Origin: Bifidobacterium myosotis | GTDB taxonomy: Bacteria; Actinomycetota; Actinomycetes; Actinomycetales; Bifidobacteriaceae | Direction of reading: 5' to 3' | NCBI RefSeq assembly: GCF_002259745.1 | Contig: NZ_MWWW01000005.1 | Span: 62,060-126,059 of the forward strand | Length of the DNA: 64,000 nt | Shown here: positions 26,916 to 37,302 of the stretch, piece after piece | How the letters are laid out: every line of letters starts with the position of its first letter | Numbering within the stretch: the stretch's first letter is position 1 | Translations under genes and position numbers: made by a program | The notes under the pieces: model-generated | The model's input: the letters and a program-made list of their open reading frames with translations, nothing else | Databases searched by the model: none | What the model was told of the DNA's origin: nothing

Positions 26916-28340
26916 ATGGCCAATAACCAAAATCAGCCGCCAAAGTTGCCCGGCTACGATTTCGTGCAACTGCTGGGCGCTGGAGCCACGGCAACGGTGT
27001 ACCTGTACCGTCAGCGCATGCCCGCACGTCCCGTGGCAGTGAAGGTCAGCGCGAAGACCCTCGACCCCCGCGCCGCGGCGTTGTTCAACCGCGAAGCCAA
27101 TTTCATGGCCAGATTGTCGTCGCACCCGTACATCCTTCCGGTGTACGACGCCGGTGTGACCTCCGACGGCCACGGCTTCATCGTGGTCGAGTACGCGCCG
27201 GGCGGCACCTACAACAGCATCATGAAGGCCCAATCCCTGACCTGCGAGCAGGTGCTCGATCTGGGCATCAAGCTGGCGAGCGCGCTGTTCACCGCCCATC
27301 GCAGCAACATCATCCACCATGACATCAAGCCGAGCAACATTCTCATCACCGCGCAGGGGCTGCCGGCGCTGGCGGACTTCGGCATCTCCACCGACGTGTA
27401 TGACCGCACGGAAACCGGATTCTCCCCGCCGTGGGCCCCTCCCGAAGTGCTGCAGCACAGGACCAACGGTTCCGAGGCCGCGGATATCTATTCGCTGGCG
27501 GCCACGTTGTACGCCCTTCTCGTGGGGTGTTCGCCATATCAGCATGAGTATCATCCACGCTCGCAATCCGAGCTCATCGACCTCATCATCAATCAGCCGC
27601 TGCCTCGCATCAACCGTGCGGATGTCCCCGCGGACGTGGAATCGGTGCTGCGTCGCGCATTGGATAAGGACCCAGACCGCCGCTACTATTCGGCGCTTGA
27701 ATTCGCCCGCGCCTTGCAGCGCGCACAATTCGCGCATTTCGGCCACGCCACGCCAGTCACGGTGGAGGGCATGCCGCAATATCCCAAGGATGTCGAGCGT
27801 CGTCGGCGGTCTGCCGACAATCAGTCCGGACCGGCATCCGTGAGCCGGCGTGGTTGGGTCAGGCCCGTCGCCATCGCGACGACCGTCATCGCAGTGCTGG
27901 CGGCGATCGGTCTGACGTTCGCATTCGTGGTGCTGCCCCGCATGGACAGCGCCGTGGGCCCGGGCTCCCGGGAACTGATGGCGCCCGGCACCGACGGCAC
28001 CGACGACGCGAAGTCCGGGCAGGGGGACGATGCGATCACCGGCACGTCGAACGCCCCCGTCCCCTCGCCGGAGAATGTGACCGGTTCTTACAGCACGGAC
28101 AGCTCGTCGGTGACCTTCACCTGGACCAATCCGGACCCGCAGAACGGGGACGCCTACGCATGGTCCGTCATGGAGGGCAGCGCCGCCGATCAAAGCGCCA
28201 AGACCACCACCACGACGCAGACGCAGGTGACCGTGGACGCGCAGGAGGGGTCTCAGACCTGCATTCAGGTCTCGATAGTCCGCGAGAACCGCCAGATGTC
28301 GGCAAATCCGTCCATCGCATGCGCAGCCAAGCCGCAGTGA
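26916..28340 (+). CDS. pkb2: Membrane Ser/Thr protein kinase (PFNA-cluster kinase)
   Basis: A 474-residue Hanks-type kinase. The catalytic domain (residues ~14-285) has the glycine loop LLGAGATATVYL, Lys in VAVKVSAK, catalytic loop HHDIKPSNIL (HxD), LADFGIS (DFG) and APPEV (APE); all key residues are present. A basic juxtamembrane segment leads to one transmembrane helix (near 312-338, VAIATTVIAVLAAIGL), then an extracellular Ser/Thr-rich stalk and an FN3-like domain (SSSVTFTWTNPDPQNGD) instead of the PASTA repeats of PknB. The ATG at 26916 follows GAAGGGAAGG; the longer frame runs back through adnA antisense and is rejected. It heads the cluster ending with FHA. A kinase named Pkb2 in the literature occupies this place in the B. 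longum PFNA cluster; assignment here is by context and domain layout. Confidence 0.9.
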   Translation: MANNQNQPPKLPGYDFVQLLGAGATATVYLYRQRMPARPVAVKVSAKTLDPRAAALFNREANFMARLSSHPYILPVYDAGVTSDGHGFIVVEYAPGGTYNSIMKAQSLTCEQVLDLGIKLASALFTAHRSNIIHHDIKPSNILITAQGLPALADFGISTDVYDRTETGFSPPWAPPEVLQHRTNGSEAADIYSLAATLYALLVGCSPYQHEYHPRSQSELIDLIINQPLPRINRADVPADVESVLRRALDKDPDRRYYSALEFARALQRAQFAHFGHATPVTVEGMPQYPKDVERRRRSADNQSGPASVSRRGWVRPVAIATTVIAVLAAIGLTFAFVVLPRMDSAVGPGSRELMAPGTDGTDDAKSGQGDDAITGTSNAPVPSPENVTGSYSTDSSSVTFTWTNPDPQNGDAYAWSVMEGSAADQSAKTTTTTQTQVTVDAQEGSQTCIQVSIVRENRQMSANPSIACAAKPQ

Positions 28341-28452
28341 CCATGACGGCCATGACAGCGGTTCGCACGCCCGAAGCGGCGGAACGCATGCGTTGAATCG
28401 AAGGCCCGACGCCGTTAGACTGGCAACAGGGGAGAAAAGTTCAGGGGGAACG

Positions 28453-31400
28453 ATGGCCACATCAGCCAAATCGTACGACCGGAGGCGTCGCATCGGAGCG
28501 GCGTTGCGCCGACTGCTGCCATCCGGCAGACATCCATGGACCATGCCAGTGATCACGCTGCTCCTGCTCATCGGCCTGGTCGCCGGCGCGGTGATCGTAA
28601 GCACCGTCACCCGACGGCATGTCCAGCTGGATGACGGCACCGTATGGGTCACGTCGCTCAACAGCAGGAAAGCGGCGCGGTTCAACGTGAGGAACCGGGA
28701 GGCGGACGCCGGCGTCTCCTCATCCGCCCCTCGATTCGACGTGGCGCAGCATGATGGTCAGACCATCCTCGCCGAGCCGAATCAGGCCTCTTCCATCAAG
28801 GCCTCCACCGTCGGCGTCGATGCCAAAACGGAGATCCGGGCCAATACCTCGGTCATGGTCGGCGGTGAGACCGCGGCCTTCATCAACGACAAAACCGGCA
28901 ATGTATGGATCGGGCGGGCGGCGGACCTCGACGGCGTCTCCCCCGCCACAGCCGACCCCGATATGGAGCTCGGAGCGGGCGGGCGCATTGCAGTGACCCA
29001 TACCGGGGAGGTGTACGGATACCGCCCCGCCGACGGCATGGTGCTGTATGCCGGGAACGCCAACGGACGCGTCAGGGAGCTTGAATCACTGTCATCCGGT
29101 CGCCAGCAAAACGCGGACAGCTTCACCGTCGTCGGCGAGACGCCGGTCATCGCCATCGACGGCGCGATCGTGTTCAAAGGCGGGCGCATCGACACCGGTT
29201 CGGCGGGACGTCTCACCCTTCAGGCTCCGCCGTCCGACGACGGCCAGACCGGCTGGGTCGCCGCCGCCTCCCCTCAGGGATTGACGATGGCGGCGCTCGA
29301 ATCCGGCGCAAAACCTTCATTCCTGTCCAACGGCGGCAAAGGCGAGCCCGCGCAACCCGTGTCCCTGAACGGATGCGTGATGGCCGCGTGGAGCCAAAAG
29401 GTCAGCAACTACGTGCGAGTCTGCTCGCCGAGCGGTGACGGAGCCAAACTCCAGACTCTGGACTCGGTGGACACCACATCGCAGTTGGTGTTCCGCACCA
29501 ACCACCGGCTTGCGGTGCTCAACGACGTCATCAACGGCAATGTGTGGAACCCCGAGGATTCCACCAAGGTCATCAAAATCCAATGGAACCAGATCCAAAC
29601 GGAACAGACCTCCAAGGAGGATCACAACAGCGATTCGGCCGACAACCACCGCGACTTCGCCAAGACCTGTTCCGCGCAATCCGGCCAGATCAAGGCCGTG
29701 GACGATACGATAGGCGCGCGCGCAGGCTCCGAACGTATCCTCGACGTACTGCGCAACGACGAGCAGACGGACTGCTCGGTGCTGCGCATCACCAAGGTGG
29801 GGGCGCCCGATGGCGCTCGTGTCACCGTCGCTCCCGTATATGACGGGCGATACCTGCAGCTGGACGCCTCGTCGGCATCATCCGGCACCGTGACGTTCAC
29901 CTATGACATCTCGGATGGACGCGATCAGACGTCCTCGGCCAAAGTGACCGTGAACCTGACCGGCTCGAACAACACAGCGCCCACGCAAACCGACACGCCA
30001 CCCGAAATCGACGTGGAACAGGGTGCCAGCACCACGACCAACGCGCTTGGCAGCTTCGCCGACCCCGACGGGGACCCGCTCACCTTGGTTTCCGCCGTCG
30101 CGCAGAACACCGATCAGGTGCAGGTGTCCACACGCGCCGACGGCCAGCTCACTTTCAACACCGGCGCTTTGGCATCAGGCAGAGTGGGCGTGCAACTCAC
30201 CGTCTCCGACGGTCAGGCCACCGGCACCGGTCTCATCTATTTCTCCGTCAAACCGGCGAACACACTGGCGGCGATCATCGATCCCGTATCCAAGAGCACC
30301 ACCCCCGGCACCGACACCACCATCGAACTCGAGCCATATGTGCATGGCACGTCCAGCGAACCGGCTCAGCTTGGTCAGGTGGATGCCCCTGACGGCACCA
30401 GCGCCACGGCCAACGCGGCGGACATGTCCATCTCGTTCAAAGCCTCGAAGCCCGGCACCTACTATGTGCCCTACACCATAACGCAGGGATCGATGCCCGC
30501 CACCGGTCTGGCACGCGTGGAGGTGCAGCCGGTCCAGGGCGAAGCGGCCAAACCGGTGGCGGCCAATGACGTGGCGTTGCTGGGAGCCGACAATACGGCG
30601 ATCGTGGAGCCGCTGGCCAACGACGTCGATCCGATGGGCGGGGTGCTGTCCGTCGCCACGGTGACCGCGCCCGCGGATTCCGGTATCAAGGTGGGACTGG
30701 TGAGCCACAAGCGCGTATACATCACCGCCCGTCAGGTGCCCACCAACCCATTGGCCATCAACTACACCGCAGCCAATGCGGCCGGCACCGCCAAAGGCGT
30801 CATCGTACTGCAGCCGCCGGCCCTGACGGCCTCGAACTCGGCCCCGAAGGCTGGCAACATCAACACGCAGGTACGTGCCGGCGGCATCGTGTCGGTGGAT
30901 GTGCTGGACCATGTGACCTATCCGGACGGCACCACGGTCAAGCTCAAGGACAACCTGCAATACGACAAGGACACCTTCAAGGGGCTGGCATTCGTCTCGG
31001 GCGACACCGTGCGCTATCAGGCATCCCAGCAGACGGGCACGTTCCCGATCACCTACACGGTCGAGGACAATCTGGGCAATGTGGCCTCGGCCACCATCAC
31101 CATCACCGTGCATGAGCGCAACGCCGAAGGCAAGGCGGCGCCGACCCCGCACGACACCGAGGCGCAGGTCGCCGCCGGCCAGAAGGTGCGCATCCCAATC
31201 ACACTGAACGGCATCGACGCGGATGGCGACGACGACCAGCTGCTGGGCTTGGGCAACAAGGCGCCGAGTCTGGGACGTATCTCCGAAGTGGGGTCGGACT
31301 ATCTGGTCTACGAGGCATATCCCGACTCCTCCGGCACCGATACATTCTCCTACGCCGTGGAGGACTGGACCGGCCAGCGCGCGCAGGCGCAGATCCGCGT

Positions 31401-34400
31401 CGGCGTGTTCCAAAGCTCCTCGAGCTCGGGAGTCTACGCGCGCGACGACGAAATCACGTTGCGTCCCAATACGGCGGCTACCGTGCCCGTCGCCCAAAAC
31501 GACATTTCAGGCGACAACACCGACCTCACCGTGGACCGGACGGTCAAGGCGCAGGGTCTCGACGACGTGACGGTCAAGGACAACATGATCGCCTTCACCA
31601 CGCCCGCCAACGCCACCACGGCATACATCGCCTATACGGTCAAGGACAAGGCCAAGCTGTCGGACACGGCCACGCTCACGGTGAACGTGGACCCGAATGC
31701 GGCCATCGAACCGCCCACCGCCTACGACTATCGGGTGCCGTCCGCGGCCACCATCGATAAGAAGTCCGTGGATGTAGATGTCTCACAGTGGATCGCCAAC
31801 CCGTCGGGCACCGCCGATGAGCTCACGGTGGGGGTGCATCCCTCCGCGGCCGACCACGCCCGGGTCAAGGGCGGCGAACGTTCGACCGTCATCACCGTGG
31901 ACCTGACCTCGCAGGCCAGGGCGGTGCCGTACACCGTGACCAACACCACGCACCACATCACCTCCACGGCATTCATCCAGGTGCCCGCCTACGGCGTCTT
32001 CCCTCCCACGCTTCGCCCCAAGGCGCCGGAGCTCAAGGCCAATTCGCGCGAGACGATCACCATCAACATCAACGACTACGTGCGGGTGGGCGCGGGCAAG
32101 GAGCCGCACATCGACTCTGCGGCCTCGGTCAGCGCGACCAAGGCCGCCAACAGTGACCTGTACGTGGACGACCACACCCTGAAGTTCACGGCCGTGGACG
32201 GCTATTCGGGCCCTGCGTCCATCACCTTCACCGTCACGGACGGCAAACAGGGGGCGGATAAGACCCATATCATCAATTCGGCCGTGCTCTCCCTGCAGAT
32301 CACCATCGTGGGCCGTGACGTACCGCCGCCCACGTTCACCTCCTCCACCATCGACGTCGAAGCGGGCGCCGAACCCAAGACCGTCGATCTCAAGGCGCTC
32401 ACCCACGCGCCGGAGGGCATCGCGCCGGAAAACACGCATTACACCTATGCGGGCGGCACGAGCTCGACCGACCAGATCGTCTCGAAGCTCTCCGGCGACG
32501 GCATGCTCGAAGTCTCCGCCATGAAAGACGCCAAACCGGGGACCACGGCCACCATCCCCGTGCAGATCGGCTATGAGAAGGGCACTGTGAACGCCGGCGT
32601 GACCGCACGCGTGGTGGCGTCCAGCAAGCCATTGGCACGCATCAACGCCAAGACCCTGCAGATCAAGGCGAGTTCCACCGATTCCGTGGACCTGCTGTCC
32701 GACGCCTACAACCCGTTCCCCGATTCCCCGTTGACGGTCGTGGCCTGCAAGGCCGATGACGCCGCCAAACTCACCGTCTCCTCCTGCGATCCGTCCGGCC
32801 GCATCGCCATCGCCGCGGCTTCGGACATCGGCGCGTCCACCAGCACCATACTGGTCACCGTCGAGGATGGCAGCAAGGTCAAGGAACGGCAGGTGACCGG
32901 CACCGTCACCGTGTCCGTGATAGACAAACCGGACCCGCCGCTGCTGTCTCCGGTGGGCGGCGAGCCTCAGAACGGCGCGGTCACACTCACCTGGACGCCG
33001 GGTGCCGCCAACGGCAGCCCCATCACCGAGTACCGGGTCAATTGGACCGGTGGGGCGGAAGGCAGCAAGTCCTGCGGCGCGGTCACCTCCTGCCAAATCA
33101 CGGGACTTGCCAACAACAAGCCATATTCGTTCACCGTCAGCGCCAGAAACGAGGTCGGATGGTCCAAGCCGTCCGCCGCGGTCGAGGCCACGCCCGACCG
33201 CGTGCCCACCGCGCCGACCGCGGTGACCGTCACGGGAGGCAACAAGACCGCCACCGTCACCTGGAACGCCCCCGAAGGCGATTTCGGCGCCGTGGACAAC
33301 TACTCGGTGACCATCACCGGCGCCGGCGCTCCGCAGACCAAGGAGACCAACGGCACGTCCACGCGCATGACGTTCTCGTTCGCCAACGGCGACATCTCGG
33401 ACGGCACCGAGGTGACCGCCACGGTCAAAGCGCACAACGCCATCAACTGGGGTCCGGCATCCGAGGCATCCGAGGCCGATGAGGTGTGGGGAGACCCGGA
33501 AGCCCCCATCATCACGCTGTCAAACAAGGACACCACAGTCACCGCGAACATCACGCTGGGCGACAACCACAACGCCGGTTGCAAGACGATCGTCTTCGGC
33601 GGAGATACCGAGGGCACCATGTCATGCACCGACACCTCCACCTCGTTCGAGGTGAACGAAAGCGACCTCAATACCACCGAGCTCACGGTCACAGCCACGG
33701 TCGAACCGAAACGCCCCGCCGACGCGGCGACCGGAAAAGCCCGGTTCACCCCCTCCTACACCATGCAGAAGGCATCCGGCGTCTCCACATCCGGCTCCGG
33801 CGGCAGATGCACCGTGCGCTGGACCAAGCAGGGTCTGGCCCAATCCTTCGACGTGACGGCGGACGGCCTCGGCAGCACCACCGCCGGCAAGAACGAGACG
33901 TCGGCCACCTTCGACATGGAGCCATGGGACACCTGCGGCACGGCATCGGTGACCCAGGTGTTCAACGGCCGCTCCGGCTCCCCCGCCTACGGCGGTCCTT
34001 CCGGAGGCGCGCCGTACATCTATGAGGTCAAGGCAAAAATCACCGCGCCGAACAGCCTCACCTGGGGTGACAACAAGAACGTGGTCAAGGTGGATGGCGG
34101 TTCGGTGGAGACCTACGGCAAGAGCGCCCGCTACCAGATCATCATCAACGGCATTGCATTCGACTGGCAGCCCGGAAGACCGCTGGACGTGACCGATCTC
34201 AAGACCGACAAGGACGGTACCTATCGTTGGAGCGTCAAGGTCACCAGCACGGAAGGTCTGACCGGACTCGACAACACCGCTTCCGGAGGCACGATTCGAG
34301 GCAAACGCCCCGGTGTGGACGAAGAGACCGAGGGGGATGCCTCCACGTCATCCTTCACCTCCCGATCCGGCGCCCATGTACTGATCCGGGAGCCTTGGAT

Positions 34401-34473
34401 TCTTGGACTGGCCAATACGCCGGCGCAACAGTCGCATCCGGCGCAGCCTCATCCCGCAGCACGGAACGTGTAG
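28453..34473 (+). CDS. fn3: Giant membrane-anchored Ig-like/FN3 surface protein
   Basis: 2006 residues from the ATG at 28453 (AGGGGGAA upstream; an earlier in-frame start at 28393 lacks one). A short basic cytoplasmic end and one signal-anchor helix (near residues 28-50) are followed by a propeller-like region with repeated GxVWxG/GEVYGY strands (residues ~55-330). About ten tandem Ig-like/cadherin-like beta domains follow (typical words: DVLRNDEQTDCS, LANDVDPMGG, ITYTVEDNLGNVASATI). Near residues 1495-1680 are two clear FN3 domains (GAVTLTWTPGAANGSPITEY; ATVTWNAPEGDFGAVDNYSV), then further beta-rich sequence. There is no LPXTG motif. Immediately downstream of the kinase, it is the Fn3 protein of the PFNA cluster; published work on a B. 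longum homologue reports that an FN3 fragment binds human TNF-alpha. Topology implies a long extracellular arm tethered in the membrane. Confidence 0.88.
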   Translation: MATSAKSYDRRRRIGAALRRLLPSGRHPWTMPVITLLLLIGLVAGAVIVSTVTRRHVQLDDGTVWVTSLNSRKAARFNVRNREADAGVSSSAPRFDVAQHDGQTILAEPNQASSIKASTVGVDAKTEIRANTSVMVGGETAAFINDKTGNVWIGRAADLDGVSPATADPDMELGAGGRIAVTHTGEVYGYRPADGMVLYAGNANGRVRELESLSSGRQQNADSFTVVGETPVIAIDGAIVFKGGRIDTGSAGRLTLQAPPSDDGQTGWVAAASPQGLTMAALESGAKPSFLSNGGKGEPAQPVSLNGCVMAAWSQKVSNYVRVCSPSGDGAKLQTLDSVDTTSQLVFRTNHRLAVLNDVINGNVWNPEDSTKVIKIQWNQIQTEQTSKEDHNSDSADNHRDFAKTCSAQSGQIKAVDDTIGARAGSERILDVLRNDEQTDCSVLRITKVGAPDGARVTVAPVYDGRYLQLDASSASSGTVTFTYDISDGRDQTSSAKVTVNLTGSNNTAPTQTDTPPEIDVEQGASTTTNALGSFADPDGDPLTLVSAVAQNTDQVQVSTRADGQLTFNTGALASGRVGVQLTVSDGQATGTGLIYFSVKPANTLAAIIDPVSKSTTPGTDTTIELEPYVHGTSSEPAQLGQVDAPDGTSATANAADMSISFKASKPGTYYVPYTITQGSMPATGLARVEVQPVQGEAAKPVAANDVALLGADNTAIVEPLANDVDPMGGVLSVATVTAPADSGIKVGLVSHKRVYITARQVPTNPLAINYTAANAAGTAKGVIVLQPPALTASNSAPKAGNINTQVRAGGIVSVDVLDHVTYPDGTTVKLKDNLQYDKDTFKGLAFVSGDTVRYQASQQTGTFPITYTVEDNLGNVASATITITVHERNAEGKAAPTPHDTEAQVAAGQKVRIPITLNGIDADGDDDQLLGLGNKAPSLGRISEVGSDYLVYEAYPDSSGTDTFSYAVEDWTGQRAQAQIRVGVFQSSSSSGVYARDDEITLRPNTAATVPVAQNDISGDNTDLTVDRTVKAQGLDDVTVKDNMIAFTTPANATTAYIAYTVKDKAKLSDTATLTVNVDPNAAIEPPTAYDYRVPSAATIDKKSVDVDVSQWIANPSGTADELTVGVHPSAADHARVKGGERSTVITVDLTSQARAVPYTVTNTTHHITSTAFIQVPAYGVFPPTLRPKAPELKANSRETITININDYVRVGAGKEPHIDSAASVSATKAANSDLYVDDHTLKFTAVDGYSGPASITFTVTDGKQGADKTHIINSAVLSLQITIVGRDVPPPTFTSSTIDVEAGAEPKTVDLKALTHAPEGIAPENTHYTYAGGTSSTDQIVSKLSGDGMLEVSAMKDAKPGTTATIPVQIGYEKGTVNAGVTARVVASSKPLARINAKTLQIKASSTDSVDLLSDAYNPFPDSPLTVVACKADDAAKLTVSSCDPSGRIAIAAASDIGASTSTILVTVEDGSKVKERQVTGTVTVSVIDKPDPPLLSPVGGEPQNGAVTLTWTPGAANGSPITEYRVNWTGGAEGSKSCGAVTSCQITGLANNKPYSFTVSARNEVGWSKPSAAVEATPDRVPTAPTAVTVTGGNKTATVTWNAPEGDFGAVDNYSVTITGAGAPQTKETNGTSTRMTFSFANGDISDGTEVTATVKAHNAINWGPASEASEADEVWGDPEAPIITLSNKDTTVTANITLGDNHNAGCKTIVFGGDTEGTMSCTDTSTSFEVNESDLNTTELTVTATVEPKRPADAATGKARFTPSYTMQKASGVSTSGSGGRCTVRWTKQGLAQSFDVTADGLGSTTAGKNETSATFDMEPWDTCGTASVTQVFNGRSGSPAYGGPSGGAPYIYEVKAKITAPNSLTWGDNKNVVKVDGGSVETYGKSARYQIIINGIAFDWQPGRPLDVTDLKTDKDGTYRWSVKVTSTEGLTGLDNTASGGTIRGKRPGVDEETEGDASTSSFTSRSGAHVLIREPWILGLANTPAQQSHPAQPHPAARNV

Positions 34474-34586
34474 CCATGACGCAGCCCATGCCCTCAGGCG
34501 CATAGCCGATAACGCACCATCCATGCCACAGCACCACAGCACCACAGCACGACAACGCAACAGCAAGCAACAGCAGGAGTACACCA

Positions 34587-36032
34587 ATGAACGAGCACCT
34601 CGACGACGCAACGCAGTTGTCCGACGCCACCAGACTGTCGGACAACACGAACATGTCCGAGCCGGACGCCACACGGATATCGACGGCACCCCATGACGGC
34701 GTGCAAACCGTACACCCCGAGGGCAATACGCCGGCATGGGCCTCGGCATCATCCTCATCGCCCTCCAAGCCCATGGTGCGGCCAAGTCTGCCGCAACGCC
34801 CGGGAACTTCGGGAGCGAAGGCCACAAACGCCGCCAAAGACGTCAAAGCCGCCAAGACGCCGGGGAGCCCGGCCACAGGGCATGGGCCGAACACCGCCAA
34901 AACCGTCAAAACCACGGGACCCGCAAAAACCGCAGCACCCGTAACAGTCTCGACGGGGAGCCAGGCACACGCCGCGAAGACCGCGAACGCCGCAACGCGA
35001 GGATCCGGCGCCGCCAAGCCCGACCGATCCGGCACGTCGCGCCCTTCACCCATCGACTCCGGCCTACTGCCCGAGCCCACCGATGAAATCCGCGATTTCA
35101 GGGACTCCTTCAACGCCCTGGTAGGCAACATCTCCAAGGTGGTCGTCGGCAAGACCATGCCGATCAAGGAATGCGTCACCGCGCTGCTGGTCGGAGGCCA
35201 TGTCCTGTTGGAGGACAATCCCGGCACCGGCAAGACGCAGCTGGCGCGCGGTCTGGCCAATTCCATATCCACCAGTTTCAAGCGCATCCAGTTCACGCCG
35301 GACCTGCTGCCGTCGGACGTGGTGGGCGTGACGTTCTACGACCAGAAGACCGGCGACTTCACGTTCCGCGAGGGACCGATCTTCGCGTCCATCGTGCTTG
35401 CGGACGAAATCAACCGTGCATCACCGAAGACCCAGTCCGCCCTGCTGGAGGTCATGGAGGAGCAGAAGGTGACGGTGGATGGCGAAACCCATGACGTACC
35501 GCAGCCGTTCATCGTCATCGCCACGCAGAACCCCATCGAACAGCTTGGCACCTACAAGCTTCCCGAGGCGCAGATGGACCGATTCCTCATCAAGACCTCG
35601 ATCGGGTACCCCGGACACGACGTATCGGTGGACATCCTCAAACAACTGGACATCACCGACCGGGCCGGGCAGATCGAGCCCGTGCTCAGCGGCGAGGATG
35701 TGATGCGTCTGCGCGAAGTGGCTTCGAGCATCTACGTGGACGACGCAATCCGGGAATACGTGGTGCGTCTGGTGGAGGCGACACGGCACGATGAGAAGAT
35801 CATGGTGGGCGCCTCCATGCGCGGCGCTTTGGCGTTGACACGCTGCGCCCGCATCTGGGCGGCCGCGGACGGACGTGCATACGTGGTGCCCGATGACATC
35901 AAGGATCTGGCCGTGCCTGTGCTCGCCCACCGCATCACGTTGACGCCGGAGGCCACCTTCGACGGCGCTACCGACGAAAGCCTGATCGCCCGGATTCTGG
36001 AGGACGTCCCCTCCCCCACCATCGGGCGTTGA
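34587..36032 (+). CDS. MoxR-family AAA+ ATPase with Thr/Ala-rich N-terminal tail
   Basis: 481 residues. The C-terminal ~320 residues are a MoxR AAA+ ATPase: Walker A LLEDNPGTGKTQLARG (near 209), Walker B IVLADEINRASPKTQSAL (near 272), sensor ATQNPIEQLGTYKLPEAQMD and the lid domain. MoxR proteins act as chaperone-like ATPases, commonly paired with DUF58/VWA partners, as here. The first ~155 residues are disordered, with a repeated DATQLSD / DATRLSD / DATRIST motif followed by long K/A/T-rich sequence. Such threonines are plausible substrates of the cluster kinase and ligands for its FHA protein (inference). GCAGGAG precedes the start. It lies 113 bases after fn3, with a short CAGCAC repeat in the gap. 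Confidence 0.9.
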   Translation: MNEHLDDATQLSDATRLSDNTNMSEPDATRISTAPHDGVQTVHPEGNTPAWASASSSSPSKPMVRPSLPQRPGTSGAKATNAAKDVKAAKTPGSPATGHGPNTAKTVKTTGPAKTAAPVTVSTGSQAHAAKTANAATRGSGAAKPDRSGTSRPSPIDSGLLPEPTDEIRDFRDSFNALVGNISKVVVGKTMPIKECVTALLVGGHVLLEDNPGTGKTQLARGLANSISTSFKRIQFTPDLLPSDVVGVTFYDQKTGDFTFREGPIFASIVLADEINRASPKTQSALLEVMEEQKVTVDGETHDVPQPFIVIATQNPIEQLGTYKLPEAQMDRFLIKTSIGYPGHDVSVDILKQLDITDRAGQIEPVLSGEDVMRLREVASSIYVDDAIREYVVRLVEATRHDEKIMVGASMRGALALTRCARIWAAADGRAYVVPDDIKDLAVPVLAHRITLTPEATFDGATDESLIARILEDVPSPTIGR

Positions 36033-36075
36033 CGCCACCGTATTCACCGCACACGAAAGTCTGAAAGGGATTCCC

Positions 36076-37302
36076 ATGGATACCGCATCCGCCACGGCGC
36101 TGCGCCGACACCGCCGGCGCGAACGCAGGCTGAAGCGCGCCGCCAAGGCGGTCAGACATGCCGTCACCTCCTACGTCTCCCCGCTGGGCTGGATGACCTT
36201 GGGGGCTGCGGCGGCATGCCTGCTGGCCTTCCTGCCGCTGGGCTGGACCGAATTGCTGGCATTCGCCATCGTGGCCGGAACGATGATGCTCGCCGCAGTG
36301 GTGCTCTCCTTGGGCAACACCCGATTCAACGCCGCAATCTCCCTGTCCAACCGCCGAGTGACCGCAGGCGACACGGTGACGGTTCTCGTCGACATCGACA
36401 ACCGTGGCCGCACTCCGACCGCCACGGCCCGCGGCAATCTGCCCATCGGAGACGCCCACGAGCGGTTCACCATCCCCATGCTGGGTCCCGGACAGGCCAA
36501 GCAGACCGAAGTGACATTCCGTGCGGTCTCCCGTGCGGTGCTGCCCATCGGCCCGCTGCGCATCCGCAAAGGCGACCCGTTCGGCCTGATCCGCCATGAG
36601 AAGGAACTAGCCGAACGGCTCACCGTGTTCATCCATCCGGCCACAGTGCGACTGAACACCTTGAATGCCGGCGTGCCTCGTGATCTGGAGGGGCAGCCGT
36701 CCGGTCAGATCGTCGATGACGACCTTGACTTCTACGGATTGCGCGAATACGAGCCCGGAGACGATGTGCGCAACGTGCATTGGCTGAGCTCCGCGAAAAC
36801 CGGTACCCTGATGATCCGTCAGTACGAGGCCACACGACGCACCGACACCTCGGCGACGATCAGCGTCAACCCGGACGACTACGCCAGCAGCGAGGAATTC
36901 GAATTGGCCGTATCCATCCACGCCTCCATCGGGGTGCAGTGTCTGCTGCAGGATCGGCCCCTGTACTGCCATGCCGGCGCATCGCATGCCCGCCCGCGCA
37001 ATGCCATGGCGTTTCTGGATGCAGCCAGCGGCATCGGGCCGGACCGCGACGACAATCCGAATCTGGCGCAGGAAACGCTCAGTCATGCACCGGACGCCTC
37101 ATTCTATTACTTCACCGTCGGTTCGATGAAGGACCTCGACCAGATCAAACGCATGACCCTTGCGTTGCCGCGTTCGGCCAATTGCGTGGTATTGCAGGCT
37201 GATTCCGGCGCGAATCGCGGCATTCGCCGGTTCGCCAACTTCACGCTCGCGACGGTGGGCGAACTCGACGACCTGCCGCCCATCATGGGGGTGCTCGCAT
37301 GA
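36076..37302 (+). CDS. DUF58 membrane protein
   Basis: A 408-residue protein with a basic N-terminus, two adjacent transmembrane helices (residues ~37-80) and the DUF58 signature LDFYGLREYEPGDDVRNVHW, followed by IRQYEATRRTD. DUF58 proteins are the standard partner of MoxR ATPases and carry a degenerate VWA-like fold; their biochemical role is not established. AAAGGGA lies before the start. The stop overlaps the next gene's ATG as ATGA, so the DUF58 and transglutaminase-fold proteins are translationally coupled. Confidence 0.9.
   Translation: MDTASATALRRHRRRERRLKRAAKAVRHAVTSYVSPLGWMTLGAAAACLLAFLPLGWTELLAFAIVAGTMMLAAVVLSLGNTRFNAAISLSNRRVTAGDTVTVLVDIDNRGRTPTATARGNLPIGDAHERFTIPMLGPGQAKQTEVTFRAVSRAVLPIGPLRIRKGDPFGLIRHEKELAERLTVFIHPATVRLNTLNAGVPRDLEGQPSGQIVDDDLDFYGLREYEPGDDVRNVHWLSSAKTGTLMIRQYEATRRTDTSATISVNPDDYASSEEFELAVSIHASIGVQCLLQDRPLYCHAGASHARPRNAMAFLDAASGIGPDRDDNPNLAQETLSHAPDASFYYFTVGSMKDLDQIKRMTLALPRSANCVVLQADSGANRGIRRFANFTLATVGELDDLPPIMGVLA

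Noticed and set aside
31783-33435. 550-codon minus-strand open frame inside the fn3 gene
   Set aside because: Arg/Gly/Asp-rich translation without family features; the plus strand carries tandem beta domains throughout.
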